Below, in pieces: positions 7,803 through 15,900 of a stretch of 64,000 nucleotides of DNA. A program made the translations under genes and the position numbers. The stretch lies in contig NZ_JAUHPV010000005.1 of the NCBI RefSeq assembly GCF_030418315.1, positions 236,533 through 300,532 on the forward strand, given 5' to 3'. The notes under the pieces are model-generated. The model was not told the origin of the DNA. It saw nothing but the letters and a program-made list of their open reading frames with translations, and made no database searches. Position 1 is the first letter of the stretch. Every line of letters starts with the position of its first letter. The stretch is from Demequina zhanjiangensis (GTDB taxonomy: Bacteria; Actinomycetota; Actinomycetes; Actinomycetales; Demequinaceae).

Positions 7803-8885
7803 TCAGACCGGCCACGGTTCGGTGCCGTCAAGGAAGGCGGAGACGCGCCAGGCCGTCCTTCTCGCCGCCCGCGCCGCGGAGATCGTCGACGCCTGACCGC
7901 CGTACCCCGCGAGCAGCAGTCCCGGGACCTTCACCACCCTGCTGTCGTCGACCTTCACGCCGCCTCCCGGCTCGCGGATCCCCAGCGGCTCAAGGTGATC
8001 GAGGGCGGGGGAGAAGCCGAGCGCCCAGATCACCGCATCGGCCTGCCACACGGTGCCGTCCTGCTCCTGGAACCCGTCCGCCACTGCTCGCCGAGGCATG
8101 GGTGTCGCGTGGAGCAGCCCCTTGGCACGCAGCCGTCGTACAGGAGGCGTCGAGGGGATGCCCGTGCTCGCCACGATCGAGGGAAGCGGCTCGCCTGCAC
8201 GCGCAGCCGTGTCCTGGGCCGCGACGGCCGCGCGCCCCCGGTTGAGGCCCAGCTCCGACGTGGTGTCCTCGAAGATCCTCGGAGGGCGGCGCGTGTACCA
8301 CCGCACGCCAGCCGCGACGGTGGACACCTCGTCCAGGAAGCCGATCGCGGAGAGTCCGCCACCGACGACCGCGACCCGCAGCCCCGCGAAGCGCGCCGCT
8401 CCTGGGTAGGACGGGGTGTCGACCTGCAGGCCCGCGAAGTCATCCACTCCCGGGAGGTCGGGCGTTCGGGGTCGCGTCCAGGTGCCCGTGGCGCTCACCA
8501 CGACTGGCGCCTCGAGGCGAGGGACGACGCTGCCCGGCGCTGTCTCAAGCGTGAAGAACCCGCCGGACCTGCTGACGCTGTCGACGCGCGCCGGGCGCGC
8601 GACGGCCAGGTCGTACGCGGCCTCGTAGGCGCTCATGATCTCCGCCACCACCTCGCGCGCGGGCCGTCCAGCCGCGGCGTCGGAGAAGCTCAGACCCGCC
8701 TCGCGCATCCCAGGCAGATCCGCAAGGGCGTGGGTGCGGCCCAAGGTGAGCGAAGGCCATCGATGCTGCCACGCGCCTCCCGCGCCAGGCCCAGCGTCCA
8801 GCACTGTCAGCCGTGCGCCGAGGTGCCGCAGGTGATACGCGACGGCCAGACCGGCCTGTCCGGCGCCGATGACGGCGACGTCCAC
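7803..8885 (-). CDS. FAD-dependent monooxygenase / NAD(P)-binding oxidoreductase
   Basis: A 360-residue flavoprotein with two Rossmann motifs: GAGQAGLA at residues 7-14 for FAD and GGGLSAIG at 175-182 for NAD(P)H. ATGTWTRPRTPDLPG at 132-146 is the linker seen in flavin-containing monooxygenase-like and CzcO-type oxidoreductases. The C-terminal WALGFSP and LLLAGYGG segments complete the FAD domain. The true FMO fingerprint FxGxxxHxxxY is not obvious, so the reaction (N/S-oxygenation or other) is open. The ATG is 3 bases after the marR stop codon, so the two genes form one operon and MarR probably controls it. Confidence 0.82.
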   Translation of the reverse strand: MDVAVIGAGQAGLAVAYHLRHLGARLTVLDAGPGAGGAWQHRWPSLTLGRTHALADLPGMREAGLSFSDAAAGRPAREVVAEIMSAYEAAYDLAVARPARVDSVSRSGGFFTLETAPGSVVPRLEAPVVVSATGTWTRPRTPDLPGVDDFAGLQVDTPSYPGAARFAGLRVAVVGGGLSAIGFLDEVSTVAAGVRWYTRRPPRIFEDTTSELGLNRGRAAVAAQDTAARAGEPLPSIVASTGIPSTPPVRRLRAKGLLHATPMPRRAVADGFQEQDGTVWQADAVIWALGFSPALDHLEPLGIREPGGGVKVDDSRVVKVPGLLLAGYGGQASTISAARAARRTAWRVSAFLDGTEPWPV

Positions 8886-8888
8886 GCG

Positions 8889-9347
8889 TCAAGCGGTCGG
8901 ATCGGTAGCCATCACCACGCGCATCAGCGTGGTGGCGAACTGCGGCGCGATGTCGGGGGTGATGCGCGAGGTGTAGGCCTCACGGACGGCGTTGGCGAAG
9001 ACGAGCAGCGCCGGCTCGAGCACCTGGCTGCCCTCCGGCGTGAGCCCTACCCACGTGCCGCGGAGATCCTCCTCGCACACCACGCGCTCCACCAGCCCAC
9101 GGCGCTCCATCCGCGAGACCTGGTGGGAGATGCGGGACTTCTCCCACATGAGCATCTCGCCGAGCGAGCCCACTCGCACACGCTGGTTCTCCGCGGTGGA
9201 CAGGGCGTGAAGGATCTCGAAGTCGGCCGCCGAGATGCCGGCATCGGCCTGGAGCCGCTGCTCGACGCGATTCCACAGCTGACGAGACATCAGCGCGAAG
9301 GATCTCCACAGCGCCCATTCGCGCTCGTCAAGCGGCATCTCGGTCAT
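8889..9347 (-). CDS. MarR family transcriptional regulator
   Basis: A 152-residue winged-helix regulator. The DNA-binding part is at about residues 38-106: DFEILHALS, then the recognition helix around MWEKSRISHQVSRME (67-81), and the wing RGTWVGLTPEG (96-106). The family senses phenolics, oxidants or antibiotics. The ATG at 9347 follows TACTCT by 6 nt, which fits a leaderless mRNA; a second ATG at 9338 lies 10 nt after GGAGG and would give a 149-residue protein from a leadered transcript. The in-frame extension up to 9677 runs through the divergent methyltransferase and is rejected. It is the first gene of a two-gene operon with the flavin monooxygenase. Confidence 0.88.
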   Translation of the reverse strand: MTEMPLDEREWALWRSFALMSRQLWNRVEQRLQADAGISAADFEILHALSTAENQRVRVGSLGEMLMWEKSRISHQVSRMERRGLVERVVCEEDLRGTWVGLTPEGSQVLEPALLVFANAVREAYTSRITPDIAPQFATTLMRVVMATDPTA

Positions 9348-9353
9348 ACCTCC

Positions 9354-9359
9354 AGAGTA
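9354..9359 (-). promoter_or_regulatory. -10 element of the marR-monooxygenase operon
   Basis: TACTCT on the minus strand ends 6 nt before the ATG at 9347, so transcription would start at or next to the start codon (leaderless). No clear -35 was recognised. Confidence 0.5.
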
Positions 9360-9400
9360 GCGAGGCCCAACCGGGACCTCTCGCCGCGGCGCGCCGGGCC

Positions 9401-9406
9401 TAGGGT
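9401..9406 (+). promoter_or_regulatory. -10 element of the methyltransferase gene
   Basis: TAGGGT is followed after 6 nt by the GTG start at 9413, and there is no Shine-Dalgarno sequence; this fits a leaderless transcript. It lies 41 bp from the divergent marR -10. Confidence 0.5.
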
Positions 9407-9412
9407 GGGGCC

Positions 9413-10057
9413 GTGGACCATCCTGACGACTTCCGGCTGCCAGCTCCAGACCACGAGCGGCGCGAGTTCTGGAACGCCCGCTACGCGGCGGGTGCCGCGT
9501 GGTCCGGACACGTGAACCCCGCGCTCGAGCAGGTCGCCTCAGCGCTCGAGCCTGGCACCGCGCTCGACCTGGGATGCGGCGAGGGCGGAGATGTTCTCTG
9601 GCTTGCAGAGCACGGGTGGAGTGCGACAGGCATCGACGGCGCCGCTCCCGCGCTCGCCCGCGCACGGGAGGAGGCATCTCGGCGCTCGGTCGGCTCGCGC
9701 GCCACGTTCGTCGAAGCGGACCTCTCCCAGTGGTGGCCCGAGCTGCGCTGGGACCTCGTGACGTGCCACTACCTGCATGAGGCGGCCGCGTTGAGGGAGT
9801 CCGTGCTCCGCGCGGCAGCCGGCGCCGTGGCCCCGGGCGGCACCTTGCTGGTCGTCGGTCACCACCCTGACGAGCCGGAGGCGCTGCAGGGACCGCATCG
9901 CGACCAGCGATTCACCGCCGAAGCACTCGCGGGATCGCTCCAGCTCGGTGACGGTTGGGCGGTGCGCGCAGCCTCGCGACCTCGCACCTCGGTCAGGGAA
10001 GGTCGGACGGTGGAGCGGCTCGACGCCGTGCTGATCGCCGAGGCCCCGGCGCCCTGA
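9413..10057 (+). CDS. Class I SAM-dependent methyltransferase
   Basis: A 214-residue cytosolic methyltransferase. Motif I LDLGCGEGG is at residues 51-59, the acidic end of strand beta-2 is in GIDG (73-76), and motif II/III are around WDLVTCHYLHE and PGGTLLVVGHH. The N-terminal REFWNARYA segment with a Trp and Tyr is typical of tellurite-resistance TehB-like and thiopurine methyltransferase-like proteins. The substrate is unknown. The GTG start has no ribosome binding site but sits 6 nt after a TAGGGT box. It is divergent from the marR-monooxygenase operon. Confidence 0.85.
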   Translation: MDHPDDFRLPAPDHERREFWNARYAAGAAWSGHVNPALEQVASALEPGTALDLGCGEGGDVLWLAEHGWSATGIDGAAPALARAREEASRRSVGSRATFVEADLSQWWPELRWDLVTCHYLHEAAALRESVLRAAAGAVAPGGTLLVVGHHPDEPEALQGPHRDQRFTAEALAGSLQLGDGWAVRAASRPRTSVREGRTVERLDAVLIAEAPAP

Positions 10058-10152
10058 GCCTCATGTGCGCTGCGGTCGCGCCTCGGCACGGCCTCGCGGC
10101 TACGCTGGAGGTGCGGACACCGCGGTCCGCCCACTGCGAAGGGAGAGCTGTC

Positions 10153-10302
10153 ATGGACGGCAACGCGACCGACACCCGTCGTTACACCTACGAGCAGATC
10201 CGGGCGAAGGAGATCGCCCGCGGCGCCACCGAGGACGAGGCCGCGAAGGTCGCGGCGGAGACCGTGGACAAGGTCATGGCCGAGAAGGGTCTCAAGGACT
10301 GA
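10153..10302 (+). CDS. Small conserved-looking acidic/basic helical protein
   Basis: A 49-residue open reading frame with a good ribosome binding site (GGGAGAG, 6 nt before ATG). The peptide is highly charged and predicted helical, with TYEQIRAKEIARGATEDEAA in the middle and a lysine-rich end; it has no membrane segment or cysteine. It lies between the methyltransferase and the phosphatidyltransferase and seems to be its own small unit. I do not recognise a family. Its codon use looks like that of the neighbours, and the start context and intact frame argue for a real gene. Confidence 0.65.
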   Translation: MDGNATDTRRYTYEQIRAKEIARGATEDEAAKVAAETVDKVMAEKGLKD

Positions 10303-10325
10303 CACCTCCAACGACGAGGCACGTC

Positions 10326-10331
10326 TAGACT
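10326..10331 (+). promoter_or_regulatory. -10 element of the phosphatidyltransferase gene
   Basis: TAGACT lies 8 nt upstream of the GTG start at 10340, which has no Shine-Dalgarno sequence; a leaderless start is likely. Confidence 0.5.
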
Positions 10332-10339
10332 CGTGCGGC

Positions 10340-10927
10340 GTGGAGACCTCTCGCGCCATCTGGACCATTCCGAACCTCATCAGCGTGGTTCGGATCGTCC
10401 TCGTCGCGGTCTTCGGTGCGCTTCTCGTCGCCGAGCAGGACGGGTGGGCCATCGTCGTGCTGGCGGCTGCCGGGGTCTCGGACTTCCTTGACGGGTTCCT
10501 GGCGCGGCGCTGGGGCCAGGTCACGCAGCTCGGCCGGATCCTCGATCCCACTGCCGACAGGCTCCTGACGATCGTGGTCGTGCTCGGGCTGCTCGCGCGC
10601 GACATCATCCCGTGGTGGCTCGTGCTGGTGCTGCTCGCGCGCGACGTGATGGTCGGGGTCGTGCTGCTCTACGGCTGGTCCAAGCGCGTGAGGTCGCCGC
10701 ACGTCACCTATGTGGGCAAGGCCGCGACCGCCGCGCTGTACGTGTTCTTCCCGCTCGCCTACGTCTCCTTCGAGCGGGTGGATGTGCTCCACACCATCGC
10801 GATCGTCGGTGCCAGCCTCGCAGCGGTGGTGTACTGGTGGGCCGGCGTGGGCTATGTCCGCGATGTGCTCTCGCGGGTGGCGGACAGCGCGCGCGCCGCA
10901 GAGGAGAGCGACGCCTCACCCGCCTAG
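10340..10927 (+). CDS. CDP-alcohol phosphatidyltransferase family protein
   Basis: A 195-residue integral membrane enzyme joining a CDP-activated lipid to an alcohol. The family signature D-x2-DG-x2-AR-x8-G-x3-D-x3-D is complete: Asp48, Asp51, Gly52, Ala55, Arg56, Gly65, Asp69 and Asp73. About five to six hydrophobic segments follow (for example around 12-30, 75-88, 93-110 and 150-170). The position just before garA matches the second PgsA-like gene of other actinobacteria; phosphatidylglycerophosphate synthase or cardiolipin-synthase-like activity is most likely, and the acceptor alcohol cannot be read from sequence. A -10 for garA overlaps its stop codon. Confidence 0.88.
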   Translation: METSRAIWTIPNLISVVRIVLVAVFGALLVAEQDGWAIVVLAAAGVSDFLDGFLARRWGQVTQLGRILDPTADRLLTIVVVLGLLARDIIPWWLVLVLLARDVMVGVVLLYGWSKRVRSPHVTYVGKAATAALYVFFPLAYVSFERVDVLHTIAIVGASLAAVVYWWAGVGYVRDVLSRVADSARAAEESDASPA

Positions 10928-10930
10928 AAT
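10925..10930 (+). promoter_or_regulatory. -10 element of garA-ftsR
   Basis: TAGAAT begins on the stop codon of the phosphatidyltransferase gene and would give a leader of roughly 24 nt in front of garA, containing GGAGAG. No convincing -35 was found. Confidence 0.45.
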
Positions 10931-10960
10931 GCAAGTGCCCCCTCGATGCCTGGAGAGACC

Positions 10961-11386
10961 ATGACCTACGACGAGAGCCCCGTCGAGCGCACCATGTCGC
11001 TCGGCTCGGGCGTCCCTGCCAGCGATGACACCGGCCCCTACCGTCTCTCGCCGCAGGACCAGGCGGCGGTCGACGCGCTCGCCGACGACCACGCGCTGCT
11101 GATCGTGCACCACGGACCGAACGCCGGCGCGCGCTTCCTGCTGGACGTGGACGTCACGACCGCTGGTCGATCCGTCTCGGGCGACATCTTCCTCGATGAC
11201 GTCACCGTGAGCCGCGAGCACGCCCAGTTCGTGCGGCAGGGCACCGCCTTCACCGTGAAGGACTCCGGTTCGCTCAACGGCACCTACGTCAACCGGGAGC
11301 CCGTCGCCGAGGCGGAGCTGCACGAGGGCGACGAGGTGCAGATCGGCAAGTACCGGCTCACGTTCTACCCGGGACGTCGCGCGTAG
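10961..11386 (+). CDS. garA: FHA domain protein GarA/OdhI
   Basis: A 141-residue cytosolic regulator. The FHA domain fills residues 45-138 with the phosphothreonine-binding residues Arg70 (AGR), Ser84/Arg85/His87 (VSREH) and Asn106-Gly107 (SLNGTYVNRE). In actinobacteria the protein inhibits 2-oxoglutarate dehydrogenase and tunes glutamate enzymes, and is switched off when a Ser/Thr kinase phosphorylates an N-terminal ETTS-type motif. Here that region reads VERTMS at 8-13, leaving only Thr11. The start at 10961 follows GGAGAG; an in-frame ATG at 10946 has no ribosome binding site. The order garA then merR is the conserved actinobacterial arrangement. Its target pathway meets the PutA and pyruvate carboxylase reactions encoded nearby. 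Confidence 0.93.
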   Translation: MTYDESPVERTMSLGSGVPASDDTGPYRLSPQDQAAVDALADDHALLIVHHGPNAGARFLLDVDVTTAGRSVSGDIFLDDVTVSREHAQFVRQGTAFTVKDSGSLNGTYVNREPVAEAELHEGDEVQIGKYRLTFYPGRRA

Positions 11387-11392
11387 GTCTCG

Positions 11393-12133
11393 ATGCCCTT
11401 CGCCGCTCACGCCGCCTCCTCGCCGGAGCCTCGCGCGCGCCAAGGCGCTGACGCGCGGGCCGCGGAGGGGACGTGGCCCCATCAGCTGTCGCACGAGCCG
11501 CTGCTGCGCGTCTCTGATGTCCTGAGGCTCGTCCAGCCGGAGTTCCCCACGCTCACGCCGTCGAAGCTCCGCTTCCTCGACTCGCACGGGCTCGTGTCTC
11601 CGGTGCGCACGCCGTCCGGGTATCGGCAGTACTCGCCCGCAGACGTGGAACGTGTGCGTTTCGTGCTGCGCCAACAGCGCGATCACTACCGCCCGCTCGC
11701 GGTGATCGCCGAGCGTCTCGAGGCGCTCGATGCTGGAACCATGCATGAGGCGGTGAGCCCGCGACCCACGGAGGACGCGACACCCGCCTACCTCGACCGG
11801 GATCAGCTCGCGCGTGCCGCTGGCGTGGACCGCTCGGTGGTCGACGCGTGCGCGGACTCGGGGCTCCTCGGACAGGAGTCCACCTCGGGGTTCGAGTCCG
11901 AGGGCGTGCACGCGATCGTGGCGGCGCGTGGCTACCTCGAGGCCGGGGGAGATGTGCGCACCCTGCGCGCGCTCGTGCGAGCCGCCGACAGGGAGGCTGA
12001 GCTCGCGCATGCGGTCGCCGGTCCGCGCAGGGCCAGGGGAGACGCCGAAGGCGCGGAAGGCGCGGCTACTGCGATGGCTGACGCCTCAGTCGCGCTCTTC
12101 GCGGCCGCGCTGCGCCGCGCCTCACTGTCCTAG
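11393..12133 (+). CDS. ftsR: MerR family regulator, FtsR/Rv1828-like
   Basis: A 246-residue MerR-type activator. The winged helix-turn-helix is at residues 38-110: RVSDVLRLVQPEFPTLTPSK, LRFLDSHGLVSP, SGYRQYSPADVERVRFVLRQ. A C-terminal effector-like domain (about 130-200) carries a second helix-turn-helix-like AYLDRDQLARAAGVD segment. Gene order (directly after garA, 6-base gap) and the PxxxPSKLRFLDSHGLV signature match FtsR of Corynebacterium, an activator of ftsZ, and Rv1828 of Mycobacterium. The first 30 residues are low-complexity and an internal start is possible, but no better ribosome binding site was seen. It is co-transcribed with garA. Confidence 0.85.
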   Translation: MPFAAHAASSPEPRARQGADARAAEGTWPHQLSHEPLLRVSDVLRLVQPEFPTLTPSKLRFLDSHGLVSPVRTPSGYRQYSPADVERVRFVLRQQRDHYRPLAVIAERLEALDAGTMHEAVSPRPTEDATPAYLDRDQLARAAGVDRSVVDACADSGLLGQESTSGFESEGVHAIVAARGYLEAGGDVRTLRALVRAADREAELAHAVAGPRRARGDAEGAEGAATAMADASVALFAAALRRASLS

Positions 12134-12219
12134 AGGCGACGGGCCGCGTGGCTCCGGTCGTGGCGGCGCGACACGCGGTACCGTGAAACCAGGATGTCGC
12201 GGGTTCAGGGGCCATGTAC

Positions 12220-12245
12220 CTCTAACCTTGAACCACAGGTTGAAG
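12220..12245. promoter_or_regulatory. Imperfect dyad, probable MerR operator
   Basis: CTCTAACCT and AGGTTGAAG are imperfect inverted repeats (7 of 9 positions, 5 contiguous) separated by 8 bp, ending 15 bp before the second merR start. Long-spaced dyads in promoters are typical MerR sites. Binding by either of the two neighbouring MerR proteins is inference. Confidence 0.5.
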
Positions 12246-12260
12246 CTCTGGGGAGGAACG

Positions 12261-12839
12261 ATGGCAGAGGAAGACGAGAAGCGGGTTCCCGTCATCGTGG
12301 ATCAGGGCGTGCTGTTCGCTGACGGCATCGCCGACCTGGACGAGAACGCGGGCTACCGCGGTCCCATCGCATGCAAGGCGGCCGGCATCACGTATCGCCA
12401 GCTCGACTACTGGGCCCGGACGGGCCTCGTGGAGCCGACGGTGCGGTCGGCGACCGGCTCCGGGACCCAGCGCCTCTACGGCTTCCGAGACATCCTCGTG
12501 CTGCGCGTCGTCAAGCGACTGCTCGACTCGGGTGTCTCGCTGCAGCAGATCAGGCTCGCGGTGCAGCACCTGCGTGACCGCGGTGTCGAGGACCTCAGCC
12601 GCATCACCCTCATGTCCGACGGAGCCTCGGTGTACGAGTGCACCTCCGATGACGAGGTGATCGACCTGGTCCAGGGCGGCCAGGGCGTGTTCGGCATCGC
12701 GCTCGGCAAGGTCTGGCGCGAGCTGGAGGGTTCGCTGTCCGCGCTGCCGACCGACCGGGGCGAGCCCGGACCGCAGGCCGATCCCGGAGTGGTCGACGAG
12801 CTCGCCGCACGTCGCGCCCGCCACAGTCAGGTCGGCTGA
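12261..12839 (+). CDS. MerR family regulator, Rv1830 (ResR/McdR)-like
   Basis: A 192-residue MerR protein with GGGGAGGAACG directly in front of ATG. The DNA-binding domain covers residues about 32-105: GPIACKAAGITYRQLDYWAR, TGLVEPTVR, QRLYGFRDILVLRVVKRLL, then SLQQIRLAVQHL. The C-terminal part (110-192) is short and acidic. In mycobacteria the order is garA, Rv1828, a DUF151 nuclease, Rv1830, and the last protein affects cell division and growth recovery. Here the nuclease gene is absent and 127 bases with a dyad lie in its place, so this gene has its own promoter. A strong hairpin follows. Confidence 0.87.
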   Translation: MAEEDEKRVPVIVDQGVLFADGIADLDENAGYRGPIACKAAGITYRQLDYWARTGLVEPTVRSATGSGTQRLYGFRDILVLRVVKRLLDSGVSLQQIRLAVQHLRDRGVEDLSRITLMSDGASVYECTSDDEVIDLVQGGQGVFGIALGKVWRELEGSLSALPTDRGEPGPQADPGVVDELAARRARHSQVG

Positions 12840-12867
12840 CAGACCCCGCTTTCGTACTTTCTCGCCA

Positions 12868-12891
12868 CTCCTGGGCCCTAAGGCCCAGGAG
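12868..12891 (+). terminator. Intrinsic-type hairpin after merR
   Basis: CTCCTGGGCC-CTAA-GGCCCAGGAG is a perfect 10-bp stem with a 4-base loop, 29 bases after the merR stop codon and 70 bases before pyc. There is no clear U tract. Confidence 0.85.
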
Positions 12892-12961
12892 TTCGCGTAT
12901 CCGGGGTGCTTCACCTACTCTGCAAACCTGGCAAGATAAAGACATCGTCGAAGGGAAGTCA

Positions 12962-15900
12962 ATGTTCTCCAAGGTGCTTGTCGCCAATCGAGCCGAGATC
13001 GCCGTGCGCGCCTTCCGCGCCGCCTATGAGCTCGGCTCCAGCTTCGTCGCAGTGTTCCCGCACGAGGATCGGATGTCGGAACACCGCCTGAAGGCCGACG
13101 AGGCGTACCAGATCGGCACACCGGGAGAGCCTGTGAAGGCCTACCTGGACATCGACGAGATCCTGCGGGTCGCGAAGCACTCGGGCTCCGACGCGATCTA
13201 CCCGGGCTACGGCTTCCTTTCGGAGAACGTCGAGTTCGCCCGCCGGGTGCGCGAGGCCGGTCTCACCTTCATCGGCCCGCCGCCCGAGGTGCTGGAGAAG
13301 GCCGGCGACAAGGTCGCGGCCCTCAAGGCTGCGCGCGAGGCAGGCGTGCCTGTCCTCCGTTCCTCGGAGCCCTCGAAGGACACCGAATGGCTCGTGGAGG
13401 AGGCCGACAAGATCGGCTTCCCGATCTTCGTCAAGGCCGTCGCCGGCGGTGGCGGCCGCGGCATGCGGCGCGTCGAGACGCGCGACCAGCTGCCCGAGGC
13501 CCTCGCCTCCGCGATGCGTGAGGCGCAGAACGCGTTCGGCGACCCCACCGTCTTCCTCGAGCAGGCCGTGCTCGGCCCGCGTCACATCGAGGTGCAGATC
13601 CTCGCCGACGGCGAGGGCAACGTCGTCCACCTGTTCGAGCGCGACTGCTCGGTCCAGCGCCGCCACCAGAAGGTCGTGGAGATCGCTCCTGCGCCCAACC
13701 TGGACCCTGCGATCCGCGACGCCCTGTGCGCGGACGCCGTGAAGTTCGCCAAGTCCCTGGGCTACGTGAACGCCGGAACCGTCGAGTTCCTCGTCGCCAC
13801 CGAGGGTGAGCGTGCCGGTGAGCACGTGTTCATCGAGATGAACCCCCGCATCCAGGTCGAGCACACGGTGACCGAGGAGGTCACCGACGTGGACCTCGTG
13901 AGCGCTCAGATGCGCATCGCGTCGGGCGAGACGCTCGAGCAGATCGGCATCCGCCAGGACAACATCGAGGTCCGCGGCTACGCGATCCAGACCCGCATCA
14001 CCACCGAGGACCCCACCAACGGCTTCCTCCCCGACACGGGTCGCATCATCGCGTACCGCTCGCCGGGCGGCGCCGGCGTCCGTCTTGACGGCGCGACCGG
14101 TATGGCCGGCAACCGGATCCTCGGTCACTTCGACTCGATGCTGGTGAAGCTCATCTGCCGCGGGCACGACTTCGACACCGCGGCACGTCGCGCCTCGCGC
14201 GCGCTCGCCGAGTTCCGCATCCGTGGAGTCACCAACAACATCCGCTTCCTGCGCGCGGTCCTGGACGACCCGGACTTCCGCAAGGGCGGCGTGACCACCG
14301 CCTTCATCGACCAGCGCCCGTACCTGCTCGACGTGGGTGAGGACAAGGCGCGCTCGACGAAGGTGCTGCAGTTCCTCGGCCACGTCTCCGTGAACAAGCC
14401 CAACGGTGAGCACGGCGAGAAGGTCCTGCGTCCGGCCGACAAGCTGCCCGCGATCGACCTCGACGTCGAGCCGCCGGCCGGCACGCGTCAGCTGCTGCTC
14501 GAGAAGGGCCCGGAGGGCTTCGCGAAGCACCTCCGCGACCAGACCGCGCTCGCCGTCACCGAGACCACGATGCGTGACGCGCACCAGTCGCTGCTCGCGA
14601 CGCGCGTGCGCACGTTCGACCTTCTGGCTGCGGCCGGTCACACCGCGCGCATGACCCCGAACCTGTTCTCGGTCGAGTGCTGGGGCGGAGCGACGTACGA
14701 CGTCTCCATGCGGTTCCTCTCGGAGGACCCGTGGCTGCGGCTGGCGCGTCTGCGCGAGGCCATGCCGAACATCGCCCTGCAGATGCTCCTGCGTGGTCGC
14801 AACACCGTCGGGTACACGCCGTACCCGGACGAGGTGGCGCACGCCTTCGTGGAGGAGGCGACCGAGACCGGCATCGACATCTTCCGCATCTTCGACGCCC
14901 TCAACGACGTCGACCAGATGCGTCCCGCCATCGAGGCTGTGCGGGGCACCGGTCAGGCCGTCGCCGAGGCGACCCTCTGCTACACGTCCAACATGATCGA
15001 CCCGGACGAGAAGCTCTACACGCTCGACTACTACCTGAAGCTCGCGGACGAGCTAGTCGAGGCAGGCGCGCACATCCTCGCCATCAAGGACATGGCCGGG
15101 CTGCTGCGCCCCGCAGCGGCCTACATGCTCGTGTCGGCGCTGCGCGAGCGGTTCGACCTTCCTGTGCACCTGCACACCCACGACACCGCGGGCGGCCAGC
15201 TCGGCACGCTCCTCGCAGCGGCCGAGGCCGGCGTGGACGCGGTGGATGTGGCGAACGCGGCGATGGCGGGGACCACCTCGCAGCCGCCGATGTCGGCCCT
15301 CGTCGCAGCGCTCGAGCACACCACCCGTGACACGGGCCTGTCGCTGTCCGCAGCCCAGGATCTCGAGCCCTACTGGGAGTCGGTGCGCCGCCTGTACGCG
15401 CCGTTCGAGTCGGGCCTGCCGGGGCCGACGGGCCGCGTGTACCGCCACGAGATCCCCGGTGGTCAGCTGTCGAACCTGCGTCAGCAGGCCATCTCGCTCG
15501 GACTCGCTGACCGCTTCGAGGCGATCGAGGACATGTACGCCGCCGCGGACCGCATCCTGGGCCACCTGGTGAAGGTGACGCCGTCGTCGAAGGTGGTGGG
15601 CGATCTCGCGCTCCACCTCGTCGCGAACGACGCCGACCCCAAGGACTTCGCGGAGAACCCCGACAAGTACGACGTGCCGGACTCCGTCATCGGATTCCTG
15701 CGCGGCGAGCTGGGCGACCCGCCTGGCGGCTGGCCGGAGCCGTTCCGCACCAAGGCGCTCGAGGGCCGTGCGGACAAGAAGCCGACCGCGGAGCTCACCG
15801 AGGAGGACCGCGCACTGCTGCGGTACTCAGGAGCCGACCGTCAGCGTCGTCTGAACCACCTGCTGTTCCCCGGACCGGCCAAGGAGTTCGACGAGGCGAT

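Noticed and set aside
9348..9677. N-terminal extension of the marR gene
   Set aside because: The extra residues are Arg-rich and lie entirely across the promoter and start of the divergent methyltransferase; the MarR fold begins after the ATG at 9347.
12959..14842. A 627-codon open frame on the minus strand opposite pyc
   Set aside because: Same reason; the translation is Arg/Asp/Val-rich without any domain, and pyc is intact.
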